In this document: one piece after another, positions 7,287-16,187 of the stretch
Numbering within the stretch: position 1 is the stretch's first letter
How the letters are laid out: each line of letters begins with the position of its first letter
From: Phycisphaerales bacterium
Lineage (GTDB): Bacteria; Pseudomonadota; Gammaproteobacteria; Competibacterales; Competibacteraceae
NCBI GenBank assembly: GCA_014879435.1
Contig: JACSSB010000194.1
Span: forward strand, 1 to 28,345
DNA: 28,345 nucleotides
Direction of reading: 5' to 3'
Made by a program: the position numbers and the translations under genes
The notes under the pieces: generated by a model
What the model was told of the DNA's origin: nothing
Database searches by the model: none
Seen by the model: the letters and a program-made list of their open reading frames with translations, nothing else

Positions 7287-10040
7287 ATGGCGAAGAAGTA
7301 CATTTACAAATACACCGAGGGTGATGGCAAAAATAAGATGCTGCTTGGCGGTAAGGGCGCGAATCTATGCGAAATGACCCAGATCGGCTTGCGCGTACCA
7401 CCTGGCTTTGTGATTACCACCGAAGCCTGCCTGGACTACATTGCCAACAATCGCTTGCCAGAGGGATTGATGGGCAACGTGCGGGAGAACATGGCATGGT
7501 TGGAACAGGAAACCGGCAAGCAGTTCGGCGGCGCTGAGAACCCACTGCTGGTTTCAGTGCGCTCCGGTTCCGCGATGTCGATGCCCGGCATGATGGATAC
7601 CATCCTCAACCTGGGCCTGAATGAAACGACCTTGAATGGGCTGATCAAGCTCACTGGCAACGAACGTTTCGGCTATGACGCTTATCGCCGCTTCATCCAA
7701 TTGTTTGGCAAGATCGCGCTGGGCATTGACGATCATTTCTTCGATGAGCATTTCGAAGCGGTCAAGCGCCGCGCCGGGGTAAAGGTCGATGTAGCGCTCT
7801 CCACCGCTGATCTGAAGGAAATCAGCGAATTGTTCCTGCAAGTGGTTCAGGAGCAAACCGGTCGGCAGTTCCCGCAAGACCCCTACGAGCAACTGGAACT
7901 GGCGGTCAAGGCGGTATTCAACTCCTGGATGGGTAAGCGCGCTGTCGATTACCGCCGCGAATTCAAGATCACGCCAGCCATGGCCAACGGTACTGCAGTC
8001 AATGTGGTGACCATGGTATTTGGCAACATGGGTAGCGATTGCGCCACCGGCGTGGGTTTCACCCGCGATCCGGGTACTGGCGAAAACTTCATGTACGGCG
8101 AGTACCTGATCAACGCTCAGGGCGAAGACGTAGTAGCCGGTATTCGTACTCCCAAGCCGGTGCCGGAAATGAAGGACGACATGCCGGAGATGTACCGGCA
8201 GTTGGTCGAGCTGCGCAACAAACTGGAGACGCACTACCACGAAGTGCAGGACTACGAGTACACCATCGAAAAAGGGGTGCTCTACTGCCTGCAAACCCGC
8301 AATGGCAAGATGAACGCCCAAGCCATGGTGCGCACTTCGGTGGAAATGGCCAATGAAGGCTTGATCAGCCGCGAAAAAGCCTTGCTGCGCATCGATCCCG
8401 AACTGCTGGAACAACTGTTGTTCCCACGGCTCGACCCCTCGCATAAAGCGGTGCCCGTAGCGCAGGGCATGGGTGCCTCACCAGGCGCATCGTCGGGCAA
8501 GATCGTATTCGATGCCGACACCGCCGAGAAGCGCGGCCGCGAGGGCGGAGAAAAGATCATCCTGGTACGCGAGGAAACCAAGCCGGAAGATATCCATGGC
8601 TTTTTCTCCTCGGTGGGCATCTTGACCAGTCGCGGTGGCAAGACTTCCCACGCGGCGGTGGTAGCACGCGGCATGGGCAAGCCCTGCGTGGTCGGCGCGG
8701 AAGACATCCTAGTCAACGTCCACCAACGTCAAGCCATCATCGGTGACAAGGTACTGCACGAAGGTGATGTGGTCACCATCGATGGCGGTACCGGTCAGGT
8801 CTATCTCGGTCCGATTCCAACCGTCGAGCCGGAATTCTCTCCCGAACTGCGTACCCTGCTGAGCTGGGCCGATGAGATCGCCACGCTCAAGGTCATGGCC
8901 AACGCTGACACCCCGGAAGCCGCGCAGCGTGCCTCCAACTACGGTGCCATGGGTATCGGCTTGTGCCGTACCGAGCGCATGTTCAACGCCACCGACCGCC
9001 TGCCGATCGTGTTGGAAATGATCCTGGCCGAAACTCCTGAAGACCGTCAGACGGCACTCGACAAGCTACTGCCGATGCAGCGTAGCGACTTCAAGGAAAT
9101 CTTCCGGGTCATGGCGCCGCGTCCGGTCACCGTGCGTCTGCTCGATCCGCCGATTCACGAGTTCCTGCCTTCCGAGCAGACCTTGATCGACGACATCGAG
9201 CATCTGCGTCATCTGCGTCATACCGCCCAGGGCCTGGAAGCGATCGGTCAGATCCTGCGTCAGGTCAATCCGAAAGCCGTTGAGCAACTCGGTGTCCTGA
9301 GCGATAGCCATCTGGTCGCCGATGTGCTGGCCAAGAAGGAAGAAATCCTGCAGAAAGCCCGTGCTCTGCACGAAATCAACCCGATGCTGGGTCATCGCGG
9401 CGTCCGCCTGGGCTTGACCTATCCCGAGATTTACAAGATGCAGATCCGGGCCATTTTGGAAGCGGCGGCGGAATGCGTCCAAGAGAAGATCGATGTGCAT
9501 CCAGAAATCATGGTGCCGCAGGTTTGTACCGGAGAGGAATTGAAGCGGGTACGGGCGCTGGTCGACGAAGTCCTACCTCAGGTCGAGGCCAAGTACGCGG
9601 TCAAGGTGCATTTCGAGTTCGGCACCATGATGGAAGTCGTACGCGCCTGTCTGCGGGCGGGTGACATCGCGAATGTGGCCGAGTTCTTCTCCTTCGGCAC
9701 CAACGATCTGACGCAGGCTACCTTCTCGTTCTCCCGCGAGGATGCCGAGAATAAATTCCTACCGTTCTACAATTCGGATGGCATCCTCAAGGACAACCCG
9801 TTCGAAGCTCTGGACACCGCTGGCGTCGGCCAGTTGATGTTGTTGGCAGTGGAGAGAGGGCGTAAGACCCGCCCTGGAACCAAGGTCGGTATCTGCGGCG
9901 AACAAGGGGGTCACCCACGCTCGATGCGCTTCTGCCACTACGCCAATCTGACCTACGTGTCTTGCTCCGCACCTCGGGTACCTATCGCCCGGTTGGCGGC
10001 AGCACACGCCAAGTTGTTGGAAGGTGATTTCCAGCCGTAA
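7287..10040 (+). CDS. ppdK: Pyruvate phosphate dikinase
   Basis: Interconverts pyruvate + ATP + Pi and PEP + AMP + PPi in the cytoplasm. The open frame begins at 7227, but the ATG at 7287 (MAKKYIYKYTEGDG) has AAGGT 6 bases upstream and matches the usual N-terminus, giving 917 residues. The nucleotide-binding domain shows GGKGANLCEM; the swivelling domain carries GGKTSHAAVVARGMG with the phosphorylated histidine at H455, the same number as in the Clostridium symbiosum enzyme. The TIM-barrel PEP/pyruvate domain has GTNDLTQ and CGEQGGHP (C871). C871 against C831 in C. symbiosum indicates about 40 extra residues around 625-700. The Thr before the His, which regulatory kinases phosphorylate, is present; no PDRP gene is nearby. 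Monocistronic, with its own terminator. Confidence 0.96.
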   Translation: MAKKYIYKYTEGDGKNKMLLGGKGANLCEMTQIGLRVPPGFVITTEACLDYIANNRLPEGLMGNVRENMAWLEQETGKQFGGAENPLLVSVRSGSAMSMPGMMDTILNLGLNETTLNGLIKLTGNERFGYDAYRRFIQLFGKIALGIDDHFFDEHFEAVKRRAGVKVDVALSTADLKEISELFLQVVQEQTGRQFPQDPYEQLELAVKAVFNSWMGKRAVDYRREFKITPAMANGTAVNVVTMVFGNMGSDCATGVGFTRDPGTGENFMYGEYLINAQGEDVVAGIRTPKPVPEMKDDMPEMYRQLVELRNKLETHYHEVQDYEYTIEKGVLYCLQTRNGKMNAQAMVRTSVEMANEGLISREKALLRIDPELLEQLLFPRLDPSHKAVPVAQGMGASPGASSGKIVFDADTAEKRGREGGEKIILVREETKPEDIHGFFSSVGILTSRGGKTSHAAVVARGMGKPCVVGAEDILVNVHQRQAIIGDKVLHEGDVVTIDGGTGQVYLGPIPTVEPEFSPELRTLLSWADEIATLKVMANADTPEAAQRASNYGAMGIGLCRTERMFNATDRLPIVLEMILAETPEDRQTALDKLLPMQRSDFKEIFRVMAPRPVTVRLLDPPIHEFLPSEQTLIDDIEHLRHLRHTAQGLEAIGQILRQVNPKAVEQLGVLSDSHLVADVLAKKEEILQKARALHEINPMLGHRGVRLGLTYPEIYKMQIRAILEAAAECVQEKIDVHPEIMVPQVCTGEELKRVRALVDEVLPQVEAKYAVKVHFEFGTMMEVVRACLRAGDIANVAEFFSFGTNDLTQATFSFSREDAENKFLPFYNSDGILKDNPFEALDTAGVGQLMLLAVERGRKTRPGTKVGICGEQGGHPRSMRFCHYANLTYVSCSAPRVPIARLAAAHAKLLEGDFQP

Positions 10041-10107
10041 AGACTCTACTTCAGGAAGCAGATGGTGTTCCATCCGTCTGCCCCTGAACGAACGATGATC
10101 TTGATTG

Positions 10108-10131
10108 AGGGCAGCTTTGGCTGCCCTTTTT
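10108..10131 (+). terminator. Intrinsic terminator after ppdK
   Basis: A perfect 8-bp stem, AGGGCAGC with GCTGCCCT, encloses the 4-base loop TTTG and runs directly into five Ts. It is 68 bases past the ppdK stop and separates ppdK from the kds-lpt-rpoN cluster. Confidence 0.88.
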
Positions 10132-10251
10132 CATGATCTGCCTGGATTAAAAACGGATCTACCTCGCCGTTCAAACCCACTCTCCACATCGCCATCTACG
10201 CCACTGGAGATAGTGCGATAGCGGACTCCTGCGACGTGCGAGTATGACTGG

Positions 10252-10257
10252 TACAAT
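10252..10257 (+). promoter_or_regulatory. Candidate -10 element immediately upstream of kdsD
   Basis: TACAAT (5/6 to consensus) lies 8 bases before the kdsD ATG, with a poor -35 at 17-base spacing (CTGCGA). If used, transcription would begin within a few bases of the start codon. Confidence 0.35.
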
Positions 10258-10265
10258 GGCCATCT

Positions 10266-11243
10266 ATGTTTATCCATGACGATAAGCTCAAGGAACTCGC
10301 CCATCGGCTGCTGGTGATCGAAGCGGAAGCCGTGGCCCAACTGGCCACACGGCTCGACGATCAATTCGTCCGGGCCTGCCGACTGATGCTGGCTTGCCAG
10401 GGACGCATCGTAGTGCTCGGAATCGGCAAATCCGGCCATATCGGCGGCAAAATTGCCGCGACGCTGGCCAGTACCGGGACTCCGGCTTTCTTCGTTCATC
10501 CCGCCGAAGCCAACCACGGCGATATGGGCATGATCACAACCCAAGACGTGGTCTTGGCGCTATCCAATTCCGGTGAGACCGACGAGATTCTGACGCTGCT
10601 GCCTCTACTCAAGCGGCTGAGCATCCCGCTCATTTCCCTGACCGGTAACCCTACCTCGACTCTGGCGAGTAACGCAGACGTTCATATCGATGTCAGCGTC
10701 GCGCAGGAAGCCTGCCCGCTCGGACTCGCTCCGACCTCCAGCACTACCGCTACCCTCGCCATGGGCGATGCTCTGGCCGTGGCTCTGTTGGAGGCACGCG
10801 GCTTCACCGCCGAGGATTTCGCTCGCTCCCATCCGGGGGGTCGATTGGGCCGTCGCCTGCTGTTGCTCACCGACGACGTGATGCACACCGGCGATCAAAT
10901 GCCACGCAACGCGCCCAGTGATCTGCTGCAAGAGGCCTTGCTGGAGATGAGCCGCAAGGGACTGGGAACTACCGTCATCGTCGATGAAGAAGAACGGGTG
11001 TTGGGTGTCTTTACCGATGGCGATCTACGTCGAGCATTGGACCGGCAAGTGAATGTGCACACTGCCCGAGTCGCTGAGGTGATGACCCGCAACTGTAAGA
11101 CCATTGCACCCGGCACACTGGCCGCCGAAGCGCTGCAGATGATGCAACACCACAAGATCAATGCCCTGCCGGTGCTAAACTCTACGGGAAAGCTCATCGG
11201 CATCCTCAACATGCACGACCTGTTGCGCGCCGGCGTGTTGTAA
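10266..11243 (+). CDS. kdsD: D-arabinose 5-phosphate isomerase (SIS plus two CBS domains)
   Basis: Converts D-ribulose 5-phosphate to D-arabinose 5-phosphate, the first step to the LPS sugar Kdo. Its 325 residues closely follow E. coli KdsD. The N-terminal SIS domain has VLGIGKSGHIG (50-60), PAEANHGDMGM with E81 and H84, and SNSGET (100-105); EACPLGLAPTSSTTATLAMGDALA and FARSHPGG follow. Two CBS domains fill about 210-325, ending MHDLLRAGVL. The ATG at 10266 fits the family N-terminus but has no Shine-Dalgarno. First gene of the plus-strand Kdo/LPS-transport cluster; kdsC starts 21 bases later. Confidence 0.96.
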   Translation: MFIHDDKLKELAHRLLVIEAEAVAQLATRLDDQFVRACRLMLACQGRIVVLGIGKSGHIGGKIAATLASTGTPAFFVHPAEANHGDMGMITTQDVVLALSNSGETDEILTLLPLLKRLSIPLISLTGNPTSTLASNADVHIDVSVAQEACPLGLAPTSSTTATLAMGDALAVALLEARGFTAEDFARSHPGGRLGRRLLLLTDDVMHTGDQMPRNAPSDLLQEALLEMSRKGLGTTVIVDEEERVLGVFTDGDLRRALDRQVNVHTARVAEVMTRNCKTIAPGTLAAEALQMMQHHKINALPVLNSTGKLIGILNMHDLLRAGVL

Positions 11244-11264
11244 TCTCCTGACGGACAGCCAACC

Positions 11265-11795
11265 ATGCGCGATATCCTGAACAAGGCCACCCAGATTCAG
11301 TTGCTCATCTTCGATGTGGATGGCGTATTGACCGATGGTCGCCTTTATCTGGGCAACGACGGCAACGAATACAAGGCTTTTCATATTCGCGATGGCCACG
11401 GCATCAAGATGCTGCTCGACGCCGGAGTGGAAATCGCCATCATCTCCGGCCGTCATGCTGCCTCGGTAGAACGACGGATGAGCGATCTGGGCATCCGCCA
11501 CGTCTATCTGGGTGTGCAGGATAAGCTAGCGGTGTTCAACGCGCTGCAAGCACAGCTGGGGGTGACGACCGAACAAGTCGCCTATGTGGGCGATGATTTG
11601 ATCGATCTACCGATCATGACTCGGGTCGGCTTGGCGATTGCGGTACAAGACGCCGATCCCTTCGTCAAACAGCAAGCGCACTGGCAAACACCTAATCGCG
11701 GCGGGCGTGGTGCAGCACGTGATGTCTGCGAGCTGTTACTGAGGGCACGCGGCCAACTGACGGCACTGCGCGACCGTTATCTTCAAGAGCAGTAG
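11265..11795 (+). CDS. kdsC: 3-deoxy-D-manno-octulosonate 8-phosphate phosphatase
   Basis: HAD-superfamily phosphatase that dephosphorylates Kdo 8-phosphate to Kdo in the cytoplasm. The 176-residue product has HAD motif I FDVDGVLTDG (nucleophile D17, acid/base D19), motif II SGR (61-63) and motif IV YVGDDLIDLP (D110, D111). It lacks a large cap domain, consistent with the tetrameric KdsC subclass. The C-terminal GGRGAARDVCELLL tail matches the family and contributes to the neighbouring active site. It sits between kdsD and lptC, whose GTG start is 4 bases past the TAG stop. Confidence 0.96.
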   Translation: MRDILNKATQIQLLIFDVDGVLTDGRLYLGNDGNEYKAFHIRDGHGIKMLLDAGVEIAIISGRHAASVERRMSDLGIRHVYLGVQDKLAVFNALQAQLGVTTEQVAYVGDDLIDLPIMTRVGLAIAVQDADPFVKQQAHWQTPNRGGRGAARDVCELLLRARGQLTALRDRYLQEQ

Positions 11796-11799
11796 CCTG

Positions 11800-12408
11800 G
11801 TGAGCGCGTACGGAACGGCAGCACGCGGTGATTTCACGGTACGCGGTAGCCTATATCTGGCTGGCCTGCTGCTGCTGGCTGGTTCTAGCTACGCCCTGTT
11901 GCACTGGGTGCAATCCTCGCTGCACGAACCGGCTCCGGTCGAAAGTCAGGAACCGACACTGGTTATTGAGCGATTTCGGGTGGTGCGAACGGCGACGACT
12001 GGTCTGCGCCAGTATGTCATCGAATCGCCGTTGCTGGAGCAATTTCCCGACCCACTCGGTACGCAGGTCGAACAACCCCACATGGACTGGTACCAGCCAA
12101 ATGGCCAGATTCGCACCTGGCGGCTACGATCCGAACAGGGCTGGATCGCTCCCGACCGGCAACTCATCCGTCTGGAAGGCGAGGTGGTCATGATCCGCCC
12201 CGCCGAAAGCGACAAACCGCCGCTCACCGTTACGACCCGCGACGTGCTGGTGCGGCCCGACACCCACTATGCCGAAACCGCTGCGCCAGCACAGGCGGTG
12301 ACCCCCGGTGGCATATTACAGGCCATCGGGGTACGCGCCTATCTGGACCAGGAGCGGCTAGAACTGCTTTCCGAGGTACGAGGTATCTATGATCCCCCTA
12401 AACCATAG
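11800..12408 (+). CDS. lptC: LPS export protein LptC
   Basis: Bitopic inner-membrane protein that receives LPS from the LptB2FG extractor and passes it to LptA in the periplasm. The 202-residue product has a short cytoplasmic N-terminus, one membrane helix at about 16-36 (SLYLAGLLLLAGSSYALLHWV) and a periplasmic beta-jellyroll with YVIESPLLEQFPD and QIRTWRLRSEQGWIAPDRQLIRLEGEV. It starts at a GTG (11800), 4 bases after kdsC, and its last 20 bases overlap lptA. The identification rests on the fold pattern and gene order, since LptC proteins diverge quickly. Confidence 0.92.
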   Translation: MSAYGTAARGDFTVRGSLYLAGLLLLAGSSYALLHWVQSSLHEPAPVESQEPTLVIERFRVVRTATTGLRQYVIESPLLEQFPDPLGTQVEQPHMDWYQPNGQIRTWRLRSEQGWIAPDRQLIRLEGEVVMIRPAESDKPPLTVTTRDVLVRPDTHYAETAAPAQAVTPGGILQAIGVRAYLDQERLELLSEVRGIYDPPKP

Positions 12409-12907
12409 ATTCGGGCTGGTGTTGGCGCTGGTAGCGCCTCTGGCCGTCGCCCTGCCAGAGGATCGTGAACAACCGATTCAGCTGGAAGCCAACCGTGGCC
12501 AGTTAGACCAAAAGACCGGCGTTAGCGTCTACGAAGGCAATGTCGTGATCAGCCAAGGCTCGATGCGGCTCTCAGCCGATACCGTCACCATCCATGTCAA
12601 GAACAATAATTTCGAGCGGATGGAAGCGGTGGGTAATCCGGTCAATCTGCGCTACAAACCGACGGTCAGTAAGCCGGAAATTCTGGGAACCAGCAAACAA
12701 GTCGAGTACAACGTGAGCGATGCCAAGGTGGTGATGACCGGAAATGCCCGGCTCGTACAGGGACAAGATGTCTTTACTGGGGATCGGATGGAATACGACC
12801 TTAAGCAGGATATGGTGCGCGCACAAGGCACCGGCGAGAATAGTCGTGTTCAGTTCACCATCCAACCGCATGGCCAAAACCCACCCTCTACTGCCAAGAA
12901 ACCCTGA
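12389..12907 (+). CDS. lptA: LPS transport periplasmic protein LptA
   Basis: Forms the beta-jellyroll bridge that carries LPS across the periplasm from LptC to LptD. The 172-residue precursor starts with a hydrophobic export signal (about 1-22, GLVLALVAPLAVALP). The OstA-like domain follows with PIQLEANRGQLDQKTGVSVYEGNVVISQGSMRLSADTV and VVMTGNARLVQGQDVFTGDRMEYDL. The ATG lies inside the lptC end, with GAGGT 4 bases ahead, so the 20-base overlap suggests coupled translation. lptB begins 2 bases after the stop. Confidence 0.95.
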   Translation: MIPLNHRFGLVLALVAPLAVALPEDREQPIQLEANRGQLDQKTGVSVYEGNVVISQGSMRLSADTVTIHVKNNNFERMEAVGNPVNLRYKPTVSKPEILGTSKQVEYNVSDAKVVMTGNARLVQGQDVFTGDRMEYDLKQDMVRAQGTGENSRVQFTIQPHGQNPPSTAKKP

Positions 12908-12909
12908 TC

Positions 12910-13635
12910 ATGGCCCAGTTGATCGCCAAGGAAATCATCAAACGCTACCGCAAGCGGATGGTGGTAGACGCTGCATCCCTGACGGTCACCAGTGGTGAGG
13001 TCGTCGGCTTGCTCGGACCGAACGGGGCCGGCAAGACCACCACTTTCTACATGATGGTGGGGCTGATTCATTGCGACGAAGGCCGAGTATTGCTGGATGA
13101 TCGTGACCTGACGCATTTACCGATGCATGCACGGGCGCGACTGGGCGTCGGTTATTTACCGCAGGAACCCTCGATCTTCCGGCGACTGACTGTGCTGGAT
13201 AACATCCTGGCGATTCTGGAAACCCGCCCGGATCTGAAAAAATCCGAGCGGCGTCCACTGGCTGAGGAACTGTTGCATGAACTGCATGTCGGTCACCTAT
13301 ACGACAGTCTCGGCATTAGCCTGTCGGGTGGTGAACGCCGACGGGTAGAAATCGCTCGGGCCTTGGCGGCGCGACCGGCTTTCATCCTGCTGGATGAACC
13401 GTTTGCCGGGGTCGATCCTTTATCCGTACTGGATATCCAACGCATCATCGGCCATCTGTGCGAGCGCCAGATTGGGGTACTAATTACCGATCACAACGTC
13501 CGGGAGACTTTAGAAATCTGCGACCGTGCCTATATTCTCAACGAGGGCCGGGTGATCGCCGAAGGCGACCCTGGCACCATTCTTGCCGATCAACAAGTTC
13601 GTCAAGTCTATCTGGGTGAATCATTCCAGCTTTGA
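12910..13635 (+). CDS. lptB: LPS export ABC transporter ATP-binding protein LptB
   Basis: ATPase of the LptB2FG complex that extracts LPS from the inner membrane. The 241-residue product is standard length. Walker A GPNGAGKTT is at 36-44, the signature LSGGERRR at 138-145, Walker B FILLDEP at 158-164 and the switch histidine H195 in TDHNVRET, followed by DRAYILNEGRVIAEG. lptF and lptG are not in the window, as is usual for this locus. The 120-base gap before rpoN is a possible promoter site, but no convincing hexamers were found. Confidence 0.97.
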   Translation: MAQLIAKEIIKRYRKRMVVDAASLTVTSGEVVGLLGPNGAGKTTTFYMMVGLIHCDEGRVLLDDRDLTHLPMHARARLGVGYLPQEPSIFRRLTVLDNILAILETRPDLKKSERRPLAEELLHELHVGHLYDSLGISLSGGERRRVEIARALAARPAFILLDEPFAGVDPLSVLDIQRIIGHLCERQIGVLITDHNVRETLEICDRAYILNEGRVIAEGDPGTILADQQVRQVYLGESFQL

Positions 13636-13755
13636 ATCCAGTGCGCACGGCAGACCGACAAATATCCATCATCCTCACTACACCGACTAAAAACCCGCTA
13701 GGATCTAGGATATGGATAGCTTAAGCGAAACGGTTTGATGCAGACCTGAATGATT

Positions 13756-15216
13756 ATGAGACAGTCATTGCAATTACGCCTGGGTCAGCAACTCACCATG
13801 ACCCCTCAACTGCAGCAGGCCATTCGCCTGTTGCAGTTGTCCAGCCTGGATCTGCAAACGGAAATACAAGCGGCTCTCGACTCCAATCTGATGCTGGAGC
13901 AGGCCGACGAACCGCAGGACTTGCCCGTACAACCTGAAACTCTGGCTGCCCAGACGGCGGCGGAGAGTGCTTCCGAGACCGAAATCGACGCAGCCGCCAG
14001 CACTTTACCCGACGAACTGCCGGTGGATAGCGCATGGGAAGATATCTACGAATCTTATGACGGCGCAACCAGCTATTCACGCGGCGAGGAAGAAGAATGG
14101 GATCCCTACGAACGCTACAGCGGCACCGGGGAATCCTTGCGTGATTACTTATACTGGCAGATGCGGCTGACCCCATTTAGCGAGCAGGAACTAGCCATCG
14201 CCACCGCAATCATCGATGCGATCGACGAATCGGGTTATTTAACCCTGTCGCTGGAGGAAATTTGCCAGGGATTGCAGGATGAATACCCAGTGACGCCCAC
14301 CGCGGCCGAGCAGGTGTTAGGGAAAATCCAGCGCTTCGATCCACAAGGGGTCGGCGCCCGCAGCCCGGTCGAATGCCTCTTGCTGCAAATGGAAGTGCTA
14401 TCGGATGACACCCCTTGGCTGGCCGAGGCGCGCCGCCTGGTCGAGCGTCATCTGGAACTGTTGGCCGAGCGCGATTTCAGCGGCTTGATGCGTCGGCTCA
14501 AGGTGAGCCGTGAGGAATTGCAAGGCATCGTCAGCCTGATTCAGTCACTGAACCCGCATCCGGGCGCGCGCTTATCCAACGCCGAGCCGCAATACATCAC
14601 CCCGGATGTATTGGTCTATCGCCAGCGCAGTACTTGGCGGGTGGAACTAAACCCGGAAAGTACTCCCAAGCTCCGCATCAACGCGCGCTACGCGGCTCTA
14701 GCGCGACAAAGCAGCACGAACGGTGACACCGCCTATCTCAAAAATCACCTACAGGAAGCACGCTGGTTTCTCAAAAGCCTACAAAATCGCAACGAAACCC
14801 TCCTCAAGGTGGCCACTTGCATCGTCGAACGCCAGCGCGAATTTCTGGAGCAGGGCGATGAATACATGAAACCGCTGATTTTGCGGGATGTGGCCGAAGC
14901 GCTGGGTATGCACGAATCGACCATTTCGCGGGTCACCACTCAGAAATACATGCACACACCACGCGGAATCTATGAGCTGAAATACTTCTTTTCCAGTCAT
15001 GTCGGCACCAGTGATGGCGGTGAATGTTCATCCACTGCCATTCGCGCCATGATCCGCAAGCTGATTCAAGCGGAAAATCCAGGCAAGCCGCTCAGCGATG
15101 ACAAGATCGCTAAGCTGCTGGAGGCTGAGGGAATTCAAGTGGCTCGACGCACAGTCGCAAAATACCGGGAAGCCATGTCGATTCCTTCGTCATCGGATCG
15201 TAAACGCCTCGTCTAA
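13756..15216 (+). CDS. rpoN: RNA polymerase sigma-54 factor
   Basis: Sigma-54 directs RNA polymerase to -24/-12 promoters that need AAA+ activators. The N-terminal Gln/Leu-rich region I is clear (MRQSLQLRLGQQLTMTPQLQQAIRLLQL). An acidic, variable region II covers about 48-130, a core-binding domain follows, and the helix-turn-helix is LRDVAEALGMHESTISRVTT. The RpoN box ARRTVAKYRE is intact at 463-472, followed by the C-terminal serine/basic tail. I chose the ATG at 13756 (486 residues) by comparison with MKQGLQLRLSQQL; an in-frame ATG at 13750 would add Met-Ile and cannot be excluded. The rpoN-hpf-ptsN order is conserved across gammaproteobacteria. Confidence 0.96.
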   Translation: MRQSLQLRLGQQLTMTPQLQQAIRLLQLSSLDLQTEIQAALDSNLMLEQADEPQDLPVQPETLAAQTAAESASETEIDAAASTLPDELPVDSAWEDIYESYDGATSYSRGEEEEWDPYERYSGTGESLRDYLYWQMRLTPFSEQELAIATAIIDAIDESGYLTLSLEEICQGLQDEYPVTPTAAEQVLGKIQRFDPQGVGARSPVECLLLQMEVLSDDTPWLAEARRLVERHLELLAERDFSGLMRRLKVSREELQGIVSLIQSLNPHPGARLSNAEPQYITPDVLVYRQRSTWRVELNPESTPKLRINARYAALARQSSTNGDTAYLKNHLQEARWFLKSLQNRNETLLKVATCIVERQREFLEQGDEYMKPLILRDVAEALGMHESTISRVTTQKYMHTPRGIYELKYFFSSHVGTSDGGECSSTAIRAMIRKLIQAENPGKPLSDDKIAKLLEAEGIQVARRTVAKYREAMSIPSSSDRKRLV

Positions 15217-15379
15217 ATCGATGAGGGATACCCGCCCCACTCGGGGCATCACAACGGGAGTCTGGAGTGTGTTGGACGGCTTGAATCTACAACGGTCACT
15301 TGGCCGCCAAGAAACGAGCACCAGAGAGACGGCTTCGACAACCCGACCCAAATAAGACCTGCCTGCCAGGAGTCATGTC

Positions 15380-15703
15380 ATGCAAATCAAACTGAGCGGA
15401 CACCATGTGGAAATCACCCCAGCATTGCACGATTACGTGCACGATAAGCTGGAGCGCATCGAGCGGCATTTTGATAATGTGACCAGTGCCCAGGTGATTC
15501 TGAGCGTCGAAAAACTGAGCCAGAAGGCTGAAGCGACGATCCATGTGGCTGGCAACGAAATCTTCGCCGACGCCGTGGACGAAGATATGTATGCCGCACT
15601 CGATGCTCTGATCGACAAGATTGACCGTCAAATCAAGAAATATAAGGAAAAATTGACGGACAAGCATCGTGAACAGAAAACGCGCAGCTATCCCCAGCCT
15701 TGA
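15380..15703 (+). CDS. hpf: Ribosome hibernation promoting factor, short form
   Basis: Binds the 30S subunit in stationary phase and promotes inactive 100S ribosome dimers. The 107-residue product is the short HPF class (about 95 in E. coli), lacking the extra C-terminal dimerisation domain of long HPF. Family features are MQIKLSGHHVEITPALHDYVHDKLERIERHF and GNEIFADAVDEDMYAALDALIDKIDRQIKKYKEK. AGGAG (15368-15372) lies 7 bases before the ATG, a strong ribosome site. The 163-base gap before it may hold a separate promoter; ptsN follows 10 bases after the stop. Confidence 0.95.
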   Translation: MQIKLSGHHVEITPALHDYVHDKLERIERHFDNVTSAQVILSVEKLSQKAEATIHVAGNEIFADAVDEDMYAALDALIDKIDRQIKKYKEKLTDKHREQKTRSYPQP

Positions 15704-15713
15704 GTGAACCTGA

Positions 15714-16187
15714 ATGGACATCACGGACCTGCTTAGTTCCGAGCGGATCGTTTGCGATAGCGATGTGACCAGCAAAAAAAGGGTCATCGAAGTATTGAGC
15801 GAATTGCTTGCGACCGGTCAACCCGATCTGACAGTCCGACCGATCTTCGACAGTCTGATCGGCCGGGAACGCCTAGGAAGTACGGGTCTGGGTCATGGCG
15901 TCGCTCTACCTCATGGACGCTTCCAGCAAAGTCAGCAGGCCCTCGGCGCGTTCATCAAACTGAAAAAAGGGGTGGATTTCGACGCTATCGACCAGGGGCC
16001 GGTGGACTTGGTGTTTGGATTGCTGGTACCGGATCATTACACCGATGAGCATCTCAAAATTCTCGCCTATCTGGCAGAGATGTTCAGTGACCAAGCTTTT
16101 TGTCAGCAGCTACGGGAGGCCGACTCCGATCAGAAGCTGTTTACCCTGCTGCGGGATTGGAAGCCGGCCACCATGACCTTGCCATGA
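15714..16187 (+). CDS. ptsN: Nitrogen regulatory IIA protein (EIIA-Ntr)
   Basis: Terminal phosphoacceptor of the nitrogen-type PTS. In other proteobacteria it controls potassium transport, nitrogen and carbon responses through its phosphorylation state. The 157-residue mannitol/fructose-type EIIA domain has the phosphorylated histidine in GHGVALPHGR (H67). DLLSSERIVCD at the N-terminus and FGLLVPDHYTDEHLKILAYLAEMFSD are typical PtsN stretches. No EIIB or EIIC domain is attached. Its stop overlaps the hprK start as ATGA, so the two are probably coupled. Confidence 0.95.
   Translation: MDITDLLSSERIVCDSDVTSKKRVIEVLSELLATGQPDLTVRPIFDSLIGRERLGSTGLGHGVALPHGRFQQSQQALGAFIKLKKGVDFDAIDQGPVDLVFGLLVPDHYTDEHLKILAYLAEMFSDQAFCQQLREADSDQKLFTLLRDWKPATMTLP

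Noticed and set aside
7554..8444. 296-codon frame antisense to ppdK
   Set aside because: His/Gln-rich translation typical of antisense shadows of a biased GC-rich gene; no ribosome site or known motif.
15234..15247. GCCCC/GGGGC hairpin after rpoN as a terminator
   Set aside because: Only 5 bp and no T-run follows; likely transcription continues to hpf.
15217..15379. Possible sigma-54 (-24/-12) promoter upstream of hpf (TTGGACGGCTTGAATC)
   Set aside because: The -12 GC dinucleotide is missing at the required spacing.
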